This document shows, piece by piece, positions 33,122 to 43,689 of a stretch of DNA of 64,000 nucleotides. This DNA comes from Asterella californica (taxonomy: Eukaryota; Streptophyta; Marchantiopsida; Marchantiales; Aytoniaceae). The stretch lies in contig JAYKYS010000009.1 in assembly GCA_036924285.1 (NCBI GenBank), forward strand, positions 4,030,001-4,094,000. Reading direction: 5' to 3'. The translations under genes were made by a program, and so were the position numbers. The notes under the pieces were generated by a model, which was given only the letters and a program-made list of their open reading frames with translations, was not told the DNA's origin and ran no database searches. Within the stretch, counting starts at the first letter, position 1, and each line of letters starts with the position of its first letter.

Positions 33122-33410
33122 TTATTCCACATTCATGAGCGCCAAGGTATCATGCCACCGTAGTTGCTTGGGCGTCACCCGATCCTGTGTCTCAAAGTAC
33201 TTGAGCGAAATATTATCAGTATAGACTTGGGTTTTGTGAAGTCCCAAGTAATGCCGCCATTTCCTCAAGCAATGAACCACCGCAAACAGTTCTTTCTCGT
33301 GAGTCGGCCATCGACTCTCTGTCCCAGATAGCTTCTTGCTTTCGTACGCTACAGGTTTTCCATCCTGCACCAACACTCCGTCAATCGCATAGTCGCTCGC
33401 GTCCGTGTGC
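33122..33410 (-). pseudogene. E2 RNase H fragment
   Basis: The frame holds TDASDYAIDGVLVQDGKP, THEKELFAVVHCLRKWRHYL and VYTDNISLKYF, the active-site blocks of Ty3 RNase H. Its first half is joined to the RT fragment at 42350 once E3 is removed: the RT side ends FEVH at the junction. It ends at a stop (33122) one base out of phase with integrase. Confidence 0.7.
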
Positions 33411-34320
33411 TGTAAACCCTCCGCGGTCCTATCGATCAACTACCCCCCGATCTCTCAACCTCCACGATCGTCATCCACGAATCTGCAACATGTCGGGCCT
33501 GTCTCTCACTCAGGGGTCACCTCTGATGGCTTTGATGGAAGCACACCATGAACTTGAAGGGAAAATGCTGAGTTCACTCATTCATACACCCACAAACTTA
33601 TCAACTAAAAATCTCCTTAAACACATCAACTAAAATCCTCCATTCTAACGACGTCTCTCAAGTTCTCCCATGCTAAAAATATCCCACACTCTCTATATTA
33701 CTCAAGTTGTCATTACGACAATGTGAAAACAAGGATGAGGAGCTATCTACTCCTCTATTTATACATTCTAGGTTTTTACTTTGGTACCCCCGGTAACTCA
33801 GCCGTAACTACTTTTACCGGGTTTTACTAAGATATTACTTAAAGTAAAAGCATTGATCACATGGGCTTTTTACCTTTTCACATGGGCTTATTCCTTCAAA
33901 GTCAACAACTTCTAGAAGGATTCTGGAATATTCTCAAGGAATCTCGAATTTCCACCCCCCCTCTACACTAGGACCCTTTAAAAAGGAAACATGTGGAATC
34001 TCTTCTTGTTTTTAATGCCCACAAAGTCCACAACTTTAATCCAACCACTAATATCAAGTCAAAAAGGAGATAAGGGATACTTTCCACCTCCTTTCTACCT
34101 TTTAGACAAGATGACAAGATAGTAGTGCTCACTCTTTAGCAAATATCTGAATTCTACCAAAAGTACAGCTAAGTTTAACCGTAACTAACTTTTAGATAGT
34201 CATGACTAACTTGATACATCCTTAAAGTACTTTGGCAGCCAATAAACATTCTCAACACTTAGTTATAACTAAACACCTTACTAATAGACAAACTTCCTAT
34301 GTGTAACATAGGTCGTTACA
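33411..34320 (-). repeat. E3 3' LTR
   Basis: 910 bp, nearly identical to 41438-42349. It carries a TATA box, TATAAATAG on the minus strand (33755-33763). The tract GGGGGTAAAA (minus, 34321-34330) abuts it as the polypurine tract. Confidence 0.9.
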
Positions 34321-34333
34321 TTTTACCCCCAGA

Positions 34334-35369
34334 CTAAATTTTCGCTCCGTCCTCGGAGTGAAGAGAGAGCTTTCGTCGATGAAACAACTTCAACTTGTCA
34401 TGGTTGACCCGATCGAATCTCCTTCCTCCCAACTCCTGAAGGTCATACGTGAAGTTGCTCCACACCTTATCTACAACAAAAGGACCAAAATATCTAGGAA
34501 GAAACTTCTTCCTAGCCCTCTTGAATCTGATAGCATCACCCAACATTACCCAATCTCCGACTTGAAAAGGTTTTACCTCCCTCTTGCCCAACCTCCCTCT
34601 AGTCGTAACTCTTCTTTTGATACGCCTGAGCTCGTTCCATCCGGATCATTGTTACTGCTCGGGTCTCTTCCAACTCCATGAGTTGCTCCCTTCTTGATCT
34701 GACCACGTCTTCTCCTCTCGATCTCTTCAACTTTCGTTGAATAGTTTGAAAAGTATCCAATTCGAATTGGATCGGCAACTTGGACTCCACTCCATAAACC
34801 AGTCGAAATGGAGAGTACCCAGTAGAAGTCTTTGTTGTCGTTCGGTACTCCCATAAGATGGCATGTAGTCTCTTATCCCAAGTATGTTTCGCAGTTTCAA
34901 CACCAGCATCTTTGACGAGCATCATACAAAGTGTAAGATTGGTCTTCTCCGCAAGACCATTAGCATTTGGTTTGTATGAGGTCGTTACTCGTGGCTTGAT
35001 AGAAAAGTGTTGTAGCATAGCAGTAGTCATGCTCCCTACAAACTCTCCTCCTCTATCTGAGACCAACTCTAACGGACATCCAAATCTCGTGATGATCCTC
35101 TCCCATAGGAATCTACCGACTTCTGTTTCATAGGTCTCTCTCAAAGGTCTAGCCTCTACCCACTTGGTACAATAGTCAGTGGCGACTACAATGTATCTAT
35201 TGTCTCGAGGTGTCTTATTAAGAGGACCTACAAAGTCAATACCCCACTTCTCAAACGACCCTAATACTGGAATTGATCTTAACGGAGGTGTTCTAGTAGA
35301 CTTTAGAGCAAATGCTTGACATACGTCACAAGTTTTGCAATAGTCTAAACACTCTTTGAAAATCCCTCT
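34334..35369 (-). pseudogene. E3 integrase
   Basis: The open piece 34599-35144 carries LVSDRGGEFVGS (second catalytic Asp) and YKPNANGLAEKTN (catalytic Glu). Upstream of it are CDVCQ and IDFVGPL in the same frame, before a TAG at 35370. The C-terminal piece 34334-34591 (DWVMLGDAIRFKRARKK, FGPFVVDKVW) is in another frame. No chromodomain. Inactive. Confidence 0.65.
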
Positions 35370-36227
35370 CTAGTGATAACCCGCATCCAAAATCTTGAAG
35401 GCTGTTATCTTACCAGCAAAGTGACCTCCGCAAACAGTTCCGTCGTGAAACTCGTGCATTAGCTTGAATGCCTCTTTCTGACCAACTGCTCTCCTTTGTA
35501 AGCCATCTGCTCCTTGATGAAACAGAATTCCCTCCACCATGGTGTAAGGTTTGCATCTCTTGATCAACGCGTTACGTTCTCGGGTATGCATACCTTCTGG
35601 AAAAGAGCCATCTGCAAGGAAACTCCATATTTCCTTGTACTCGTCCGGTATCTCCTCGATGCTTGTGATGGTCATCAGATGCTCGTCTGGAAATGAATCA
35701 TCAAACGGTTCTTCTCTCTCATCATCATAAGCCCTCGACAAAAGATCAGCATTCGCATGTTTTTTCCCTGGTCTATCTTCGATCACATAATCGTATTCTG
35801 TTAGAAGGATCTTCCAACGAGCAATACGACCTTCGGCATTAGGCTTATTAAAGATATACTTTAAAGCCTTGTGATCTGTGACTATGGAAAATTTCCCTCC
35901 TAGCAAGTAGTGTCGAAATTTCTTCAATCCAAAGATCACCGCTAATCCTTCTCGTTCAGTCACAGAGTAATTCTTCTCCGCTGGAACCATCTGCCTACTA
36001 GCATAAGCTATAGGATGATCATGCCCATCTCCATCTAGCTGACTTAATGTACATCCGATTGCTACATTGGAGGTATCCGTATATAGAATAAATGCTTTAT
36101 TCCACTCAGGTTTAGCAAGTATAGGAGCTGTCACTAATGCCTTTTTTAGCTCCTCAAATGCTTCCTTTGCCTTCTGATCATGCACTATCAAGTCAAAATC
36201 AACTCCCTTCTTCATGTACATAGTCAA
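35370..36227 (-). pseudogene. E3 RNase H
   Basis: 285 residues in the pol frame: LYTDTSNVAIGCTLSQ, YSVTEREGLAVIFGLKKFRH, IVTDHKALKYIFNK and KKHANADLLSRA. The start of the integrase zinc region (HEFHDGTVCGGHFAGK) follows. It is closed by TAG at 35370 where neighbours in the family are expected to read Trp or Gln. Confidence 0.7.
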
Positions 36228-36269
36228 AGCTATTGCTTTGTTTGAGAAGGAAAAGACAAACCTACGATA

Positions 36270-36665
36270 TTATCCAACCATGCCAAGAAACTGCCTCAAC
36301 TTTGTCAAGTTGATCGGAAATGGAAGATCCACAATCTTCTTCACCTTTTCAGGATCTACAGCAATCCCATTCTTGGAAATGATGTGCCCTAACAGCAGAC
36401 CTTCTTCGCAGCCAAAGATGCACTTCTCTGGATTTAGAGAAGCGTTGGCTTGCTCCAACCGCTGCAAAACTTTGATCACATGATCAAAGTGGTCCTCCTT
36501 TCGTCCGTACACACAGAAATCGTCAATGAAATCCCGAACAAACTTCCCTATGAATGGTTCAAACACCTTGTTCATGAACCTTTGAAACGTGGCCGGAGCA
36601 TTACACAATCCGAATGGCATCACCCGAAATGCAAATGTTCCCCAAGGAGTAGTGAAAGTAGTCAA
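36270..36665 (-). pseudogene. E3 reverse transcriptase, second part
   Basis: 131 residues with [27 protein letters not shown] in place of YxDD, and LLGHIISKNGI. It is in the same frame as the first part but separated from it by a TAG at 36693, and it ends at a TAA near 36270 in the thumb. Confidence 0.7.
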
Positions 36666-36692
36666 CTGTTGGTACTCCTGTGCTATCTTGAT

Positions 36693-37814
36693 CTAGTTAT
36701 ACCCACTATAACCATCACCAAAGCTGTACCACTCATGACCAGCAACTTCCTCCAAAATCTCATCTATAAATGGTAGAGGATAATAATCCTTCTTGGTAAC
36801 TGCATTCAGCTTCTTATAGTCTATGCACACTCGCAGCTTACCATTCTTCTTCTTGACAATCACAATGGGTGAAACCCATTCTGAGTTCTCCACCTCATAG
36901 ATGAAACTCGTCTCCTTCAACTTGTCTATCTCCTCCTTGACCATCATTGCCGTTGTGGGATTGACCCTTCTCTGCTTCTGTCGAACTGGTCTTGCGTGCT
37001 CCTCCAATTCGATTCGATGAGTCTCGAGAGTCACCTCCTTCAAATCCTTGTAGCTGAAAGCAAACACATGGATATATTTTCGAAATATATCTAGGAATAT
37101 ACTTTTCTCTTCTTGAGTGACATTGATACCAAACTTCAGGGTAGAGAGTCTTCTCACAATCTCTGCCTCACTCAACTCTTCTTTGTCAGGATCTTTCTCC
37201 ACTGTTGGTCGAGGCAACAAGTCAATAGCACTAAGCTGATGTAATGATTCATCTCGACCAAATCCTTCGTCCTCAGACGAGGATTCTTGATCGTAAGAAT
37301 CTCCAGTATCTACTTCTGATACACTCTGATCATCCTCCGTATCAGATTCCCAGTAGTCACTAGTGGGTCTATCAGAGTCAGAAGTCACAACTCCAACACC
37401 CGAGAGAGGAACTATCACTCTATGATCTCTAGGCCCAATCCGTAAGTATCCCTTGTGCCACCTATCAGTGGTGCGCACAGCTCTCAACCAAGGCCTACCT
37501 AGGAGCAAATCATAACTAGAGTCCTTCAACACTTGAAAGGACATCAACGTTTGAACTCCCATCACAGACACGACCACCTTCTCTAACACACCAAGAGGTC
37601 TTACCCGTTGCTTGTTAGCCATACCCACGACAATGCTAGCCGGGCGAGTTGGTTCCATCCCCAACTTCTTCATCAACCTCTCCGATATGGCGTTGACAGC
37701 CGATCCTCCATCCACCAATACGTCAGAGACGTAGTGACCATTCAACCGGACTTCAATCTTTGAAGCCCTAGTGCATACCTCTGAAGCATGCACATCCACC
37801 ACACCAACTCCCAC
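36693..37814 (-). pseudogene. E3 protease and first half of reverse transcriptase
   Basis: 373 residues. The protease block contains VLVDGGSAVNAISERL (active site with DGG, not DTG or DSG) and LLLGRPWLR. An acidic linker follows, then RT: SEWVSPIVIVKKKNGKLR, YYPLPFIDEILEEV, GYSGYN. It stops at TAG in place of the Gln expected after GYN. Confidence 0.7.
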
Positions 37815-37936
37815 AGACTTTGATGTCTTGCTCTTGGGTTTCTTCTTCTTGCTTTCTTAGAACTCAGTCCTCCTCTGAGTTCCCTTCGTAAGCTGGGATT
37901 AAGTGCGATCAGTTGTCCAACAGTGATGTTGGCTTT

Positions 37937-39124
37937 CTAAGCACCCACATCTTCAACCACATCATCTCCCGCTTGGGAAGATGAAATGGTGAAATCCGCC
38001 ATCCCTAGCTTCCTTCTTGGTGTACTCGAAACATTACTCGAACGAGTACTTCTACTTGCTGACTCCTCCATGAAAACTGGTTCATCAGAAAATCGAGTTC
38101 TTTTCCTTTCTTGAGCTAAAAGCTCCACCGGTGCATGAGAAGAGTTTGAACTCTCTCCTTTCTCGTAAATGGGATCTCGTACGACATCGATAGTAGCCAC
38201 CCCCTTGTCTCGTCCTTGTGATGGATTTCCTCCACCCACATTCATTCTGACAGCTTCGGCACCTCTTGCTCCGTTGTTAGGACAATTTCGCTGGAAATGA
38301 GAACCTCCACACGTCCAACACGTGATTCCTCCAAAGTTACCTTGGTTGCCTCCAAAGTTACCTTGATTTCCTCGGTTGGGATTGTTGTCGTAACCTCTTT
38401 GACCTCCTCCTCCACCTTTGTTCCTCCATTCTCGTAACTGCACCACGTTTATCTTGAGATCCGCAAGAGTATCGGTGATGCTCTTCAGCTCGGCATGAAA
38501 ATCAGAGGTGGCAGTAGACATCGTTGTTGGGACAAACGGTCTTGGTCCCACCGTTGGAGTAGGACCTGACGTTGAAGCAATCACCAATTGTGATGGTGCA
38601 GGTGCGATCGTTGTGACTACACCAGGAGTCGGAGTTGACACCAGAGCAGCATGATGAGGTTGGATGATATCTCCTTCATCCAAACTCTCTTCCATATTTG
38701 TCGTTATCTTGATAGCCTCCGCTTTGGTTGCTGGCTTCTCGTACCTCACTTGGGTTCGAATTGAAGGCCTCAACCCTCCCACCAAGTTCTTGGTCAACAC
38801 TGCTCCAATCTCCGCCATCGTTAGCTCCACATTGTCTCCACTCTTCCGTAGGACCGTCCGAAACCGTTGCTCCAACTTATCCACCCTTTCGGCATATTGC
38901 CGAACTTTCTCGTCGTCCCGTTGCTTCAAATGAGTAAGCTCCACCATGAGCTTCTCATAACTCTCTTCTGGAAGAAATTCTTCGATGAGTGCATTACTCA
39001 ACGTCTCCCATGTGTCCTCAACTGCACCAGGTGTCTTGCTCTTCACTCGGTCGTCATACCACGTAAGAGCAAAATCTTCTAAAAACTCTGGCAGTAACAA
39101 CACCCATTCTTCCTTCCTTCTCAC
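37937..39124 (-). pseudogene. E3 gag
   Basis: 395 residues. The capsid region includes LLPEFLEDFALTWYDDRVKS and HLKQRDDEKVRQYAERVDKL, followed by a Pro/Thr-rich stretch, a Gly/Asn-rich stretch with a GNQGNFGG repeat, and one CCHC zinc knuckle (CWTCGGSHFQRNC). It would coat element RNA. Upstream sequence continues in frame across a TGA in place of Arg, and the end is a TAG in place of Gln before the protease, so gag and pol were probably once one frame. Confidence 0.7.
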
Positions 39125-39427
39125 GTTGTTTCCGATGCAACCCCTTTTGAAGTCTCATACAAATGGTTCTACATCTTCATTGTCCTTCCCATGAAACACT
39201 GGTAACTTCCCCATCTTGTAACTATTCTTTCTACCATTCTAATTTTTGTGCAATAACTACTCGCTAAAAGAGTACGAACATCACTAATTCCATTCGCGAA
39301 TAATCTACCATAGGTAAAATGAAAGGAAATGGTTGTAACAACACCTCTTGTGCCATCTCTTCTCCCAAGGTAATCATGAGCCTGAGTCGCATCACCGCCT
39401 TCTCCACCATCCGAATGACGATCTCCA

Positions 39428-39919
39428 TCACAACTCAGCTGAGTCCTCTTTTGAAGTTGACAACTTCTCCGTCTCAGCTCTTTGAGTCTCGTCCAACTTC
39501 TCGACTACTGACGTAAGTAGGACGGCCACATCGACGCACTTGTGTCCTCTGGATAGATCACCCACTCCACAACTTGGACAAGGATCTTCGCCTAGAAGAT
39601 GAATTGGCGCTGGTGACGATGGACTCACTCGAAGACTTAAATCAGTAAACTCCCGCTTCCCTTTAGCTCTCTCGATTCTGATTCTAGTTGGACAATTCAC
39701 TACTTTGTGTCCCAACCCTCTACAGAAATAACACCACAAGTCGGTTTCTACTCTTCTCCTCGGAGATTCTACTTGAGGTTTAATACTAGGGTTTTCAAAC
39801 TCGACGATAATCTCTCTTGAACTTTCTCCGACACTTACTATGACATCTAAACCTTGAGGAAGGTTTCTAAGTCTAACTTTCCAATCTTTTGAATTTTCAC
39901 TCATGTTGCACCTTCTCAA
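39428..39919 (-). CDS. E3 extra ORF with zinc-knuckle-like motif
   Basis: 163 residues upstream of gag in the same frame phase. It holds a CCHC motif (CYFCRGLGHKVVNC) and a second Cys pair (CPSCGVG) with His and Cys following. A short beta-rich N-terminus (VRLRNLPQGLDVIVSVGESS) precedes. It may be the N-terminal part of an enlarged gag or a separate accessory nucleic-acid-binding protein. Family not recognised. Confidence 0.45.
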   Translation of the reverse strand: MRRCNMSENSKDWKVRLRNLPQGLDVIVSVGESSREIIVEFENPSIKPQVESPRRRVETDLWCYFCRGLGHKVVNCPTRIRIERAKGKREFTDLSLRVSPSSPAPIHLLGEDPCPSCGVGDLSRGHKCVDVAVLLTSVVEKLDETQRAETEKLSTSKEDSAEL

Positions 39920-40042
39920 CCATTAAGTGGACAAAATATCATAGAGGAAAATAATTCTACATCACTTTCTTAACTCTTCCGAGCTTTATATTGGAAATCG
40001 CGTATTATACATGCTATACACGAAATAAAATCTAATCTAAAA

Positions 40043-40483
40043 TTAACTATCGAAGATATGATCCTCCTCACCATCGTTTGTACTAATCACAACAGACATC
40101 TTGAACTCACTCTTGTAAGGATCCAACTCTACTTCACCAGGAGCATTCGTGGCCTCCACACTAAATGATGCTTTAAACTCGGCTTTCTTCAATTTTGTGC
40201 CAATGGTCGCGGAAGCTTCTTCGTATAGGGTAAAGAGGGCACCCCAAGTGCTATAGATGCGTGTTCGTAACTCATCTATACTTAACTTGGACTTTTTCGT
40301 CTCTGTTCGAACTCCTAAACGTCTCTTCTTCCACCTCGTCATTCGAACTGGATTCCCCATGAAGTATCTACGAGACCTCCTTGTATGCCGAAACGTATAT
40401 CTCTTAGTTGGTAAGAGATCTCTCCAAGATTTTTGTGGTCTCCAGTAGCTCAACCTCCAAGCTACTAAATCATGAAGTTTCAA
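40043..40483 (-). CDS. E3 extra ORF, unknown
   Basis: 146 residues between the leader repeats and the zinc-knuckle ORF, in the same phase as gag. The first half is very basic (HTRRSRRYFMGN, WKKRRLGVRTETKKSK); the second is acidic (EVELDPYKSEFK). About 120 AT-rich bases with stops separate it from the next ORF; this gap could be an intron or decay. Confidence 0.3.
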   Translation of the reverse strand: MKLHDLVAWRLSYWRPQKSWRDLLPTKRYTFRHTRRSRRYFMGNPVRMTRWKKRRLGVRTETKKSKLSIDELRTRIYSTWGALFTLYEEASATIGTKLKKAEFKASFSVEATNAPGEVELDPYKSEFKMSVVISTNDGEEDHIFDS

Positions 40484-40554
40484 CAGAAACTTCCCTAATC
40501 AGAAGAGATGGTGATGACTGTACAAATTTTCAGAGAACTGAAATTTGTATATTT

Positions 40555-41130
40555 TCACTTCCCTCATGGTTGTCAACCCCCTCCACTTTGAAAAATTCTT
40601 TCTCCCTCTTCAGACCTCTCTTCTCATGATTTCTTTTGTCCTGGATAGCTTATCAGCCACTCTAAAACACTGGAAAGTTTCTCAGGAAAATAAAATTCAC
40701 AGAAAATCTGACACTGACTGTAAACTTTTTCCAGAGAACAGAATTCCTCAACTCTCATGAATAGACCCCCTCAACTTTGAAAAATCATTGCTCCCTCTCT
40801 AGACCACCTTTTCCTATCATTTCTTTTGTCTTAGATAGGTTATCAGCCAATCTAAAACACTGGAAAGTTTCTCAGGAAAATAAAATTCACAGAAAATATG
40901 ACACTGACTGTAAACTTTTTCCAGAGAACAGAATTCCTCAACTCTCATGAATAGACCCCCTAAACTTTGAAAACTCATTGCTCCCTCTCTAGACCACCTT
41001 TTCCTATCATTTCTTTTGTCTTAGATAGGTTATCAGCCAATCTAAAACACTGGAAAGTTTCTCAGGAAAATAAAATTCACAGAAAAGTTGACAGCGACTG
41101 TACAAATTTTCCAGAGAGCAGAATTTCTAA
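40555..41130. repeat. 190-bp tandem repeat, about 3 units, in E3 leader
   Basis: Three direct copies, with matching points GAATTCCTCAACTCTCATGA at 40741 and 40931 giving the 190-bp period. The second and third units are nearly identical and the first is more diverged. It lies between the 5' LTR and the first ORF and includes TTATCAGCC...CACTGGAAAGTTTC. Confidence 0.8.
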
Positions 41131-41414
41131 ACTCACAAATTTCTCTCCTCTAATAACTTTTCTCTCCTCCTTTCTCTACAACTCTTATTGCACCTTCTTT
41201 CAACTCTCCTCAAACCTTTTCTAAGTGAACAAGATGTAAAGAATGACTTCGAACGCGTCATATATCACTACGGGATACACGAAAGGTTCTAACGTTGCTA
41301 ACATCGCGTTAGCTCTCTCTCCTCCCAACGTTCTCTCCATGTGCTCTCTCATAATCTCCTTTTGTCGAATATAGAACTGAACTCTAAACATCGTTCAACG
41401 ATCCCTTCAAGTGA

Positions 41415-41433
41415 GATCCCGGCAACGGAACCA
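41415..41433 (-). other. E3 primer binding site
   Basis: The minus strand reads TGGTTCCGTTGCCGGGATC four bases from the LTR edge. It is close to the complement of plant tRNA-Asp 3' ends (TGGCGCCGTTGCCGGGG) with a few mismatches. The tRNA assignment is from memory of the family. Confidence 0.55.
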
Positions 41434-41437
41434 AAAA

Positions 41438-42349
41438 TGTAAACCCTCCGCGGTCCTATCGATCAACTACCCCCCGATCTCTCAACCTCCACGATCGTCA
41501 TCCACGAATCTGCAACATGTCGGGCCTGTCTCTCACTCAAGGGTCACCTCTGATGGCTTTGATGGAAGCACACCATGAACTTGAAGGGAAAATGTTGAGT
41601 TCACTCATTCATACACCCACAAACTTATCAACTAAAAATCTCCTTAAACACATCAACTAAAATCCTCCATTCTAACGACGTCTCTCAAGTTTTCCCATGC
41701 TAAAAATATCCCACACTCTCTATATTACTCAAGTTGTCATTACGACAATGTGAAAACAAGGATGAGGAGCTCTTCTCTACTCCTCTATTTATACATTCTA
41801 GGTTTTTACTTTGGTACCCCCGGTAACTTAGCCGTAACTACTTTTACCGGGTTTTACTAAGATATTACTTAAGGTAAAAGCATTGATCACATGGGCTTTT
41901 TACCTTTTCACATGGGCTTATTCCTTCAAAGTCAACAACTTCTAGAAGGATTCTGGAATATTCTCAAGGAATCTCGAATTTCCACCCCCCTCTACACTAG
42001 GACCCACTAAAAAGGAAACATGTGGAATCTCTTCTTGTTTTTAATGCCCACAAAGTCCACAACTTTAATCCAACCACTAATATCAAGTCAAAAAGGAGAT
42101 AAGGGATACTTTCCACCTCCTTTCTACCTTTTAGGCAAGATGACAAGATAGTAGTGCTCACTCTTTAGCAAATATCTGAATTCTGCCAAAAGTACAGCTA
42201 AGTTTAACCATAACTAACTTTTAGATAGTCATGACTAACTTGATACATCCTTAAAGTACTTTGGCAGCCAATACACATTCTCAACACTTAGTTATAACTA
42301 AACACCTTACTAATAGACAAACTTCCTATGTGTAACATAGGTCGTTACA
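41438..42349 (-). repeat. E3 5' LTR
   Basis: 912 bp, near-identical to the 3' LTR. The TATA box TATAAATAG (minus, 41785-41793) would start the element RNA about 340 bp from the LTR end. Confidence 0.9.
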
Positions 42350-43465
42350 GTGCACCTCGAATGGTTTGTCGAACTCCGGCAGCTTCAATACTGGCGCCTT
42401 TGACAAAATAGCTTTGATCGTCTGAAACGCATTATCCACCTCCTTGGTCCAACTTACCTGTGCGTCTTTGCCCGTCCAGTCCGTCAGCGGCTTCGCGATC
42501 TTTGAAAACCCCTTCACATACTTGCGGTAGAACTGCGCCAATCCTAAGAATCGCCGCATCCCCTTCACTGTAGTCGGAGGCTCCCAAGTCACAATCGCAT
42601 CCACCTTCTGCATATCCGGGCCGACTCCTTCTGCACTAATGACATGTCCCAAGAAGTTAATGCGCTCCAAACGAAACTCACTCTTGTCAATGTTGGCAAA
42701 CAGCTTATGCTCCCGCAGCTTCGTCAACACCACCCTTAGCTGCTCCACGTGCGACTCCAAGGTTTTGGAGTAGATCAAGATGTCGTCGATGTAAACGATG
42801 ACAAACTCATCCATCTCCTCGCGAAAAATTGTGTTCATCAATGTAGTGAACGTCGAAGGGGCGTTGCAGAGTCCAAATGGCATCACCACGAATTCAAACG
42901 ATCCGTATCTGGTTCGACAAGCGGTCTTCTCAACATCTGGGTCAGCTATCCGGATCTGGTAATATCCTGACTTCAAGTCTATCCTGCTGAAGTACTTTGC
43001 GCCCGCTAACCTATCAAAGAGGTCATCTATCCTTGGCAAGGGATAGTTATTCTTCACCGTCATCTTATTGAGTGCACGATAATCTACACAGAGTCGTAAC
43101 TTCTCATCCTTCTTCTTTGCAAAAAGAACTGGGGCTCCATAAGGTGACTTGCTGGTTCGAATATATCCCCGCGCTAATAGCTCACCGAGTTGTCTTTTCA
43201 ACTCAAGGAGTTCCACCTGATTGAGTCGGTAAGGGGCTTTGGAAGGTGGTTCTGATCCTGGCAAGACTTCGATCTTGTGATCCACCACCCGCCTTGGAGG
43301 TAACTCAGCAGGTAACTCATCCGTCAAGACATCCTCAAACTCCTTAATCACTTCGCGAAGCACCTCCAGAAGTTTAGTCGCGTCTCCTGATGTTTCCTCT
43401 TGTCTGTCACCCGCCATCAAATCTGCAACCCGCATCAAACATATGACCTCGTCGTTGAAGTCCAT
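42350..43465 (-). pseudogene. E2 reverse transcriptase
   Basis: The frame from 43465 carries [64 protein letters not shown] and a canonical [10 protein letters not shown], then [20 protein letters not shown]. It ends at the E3 insertion point with FEVH, the first residues of RNase H. This is a standard chromovirus RT and looks intact over its length. It is out of frame with gag-protease upstream. Confidence 0.8.
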
Positions 43466-43689
43466 CTGTTTGCTTTGATCAAATTCACTGCAAAGTCATC
43501 AATCTTCCGCGCCTTCCGGATCAGCCTCACTCCCAGCTTCCGCCCTTTAACTCTAACGTTTAACCTTTAAGGTTTCCGCCTAAGTTCCACTTCAAACCTG
43601 TCCAAGAAAGTGTTCCCCAAAACCGCATATATATCATCCATCTCGCACACCGTGAAGTTCTCTGTGAACTCCAACTTCCCACACGCAAA

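Larger units (their letters stand above)
33411..42349 (-). mobile_element. E3: Ty3/gypsy element nested in E2
   Basis: 8939 bp with LTRs 33411-34320 (3') and 41438-42349 (5'), both TGTAA...TTACA, flanked by the 4-bp duplication GTGC (33407-33410 and 42350-42353). It interrupts E2 at the start of RNase H. The order on the minus strand is primer site, tandem-repeat leader, two extra ORFs, gag, protease-RT-RNase H-integrase. There is no chromodomain. The RT resembles E1 ([20 protein letters not shown]). Pol is one frame broken by a few stops. Confidence 0.9.

Noticed and set aside
40555..41130. CRISPR-like array
   Set aside because: Units are long (190 bp), contiguous, without spacers, and lie in a retroelement leader.
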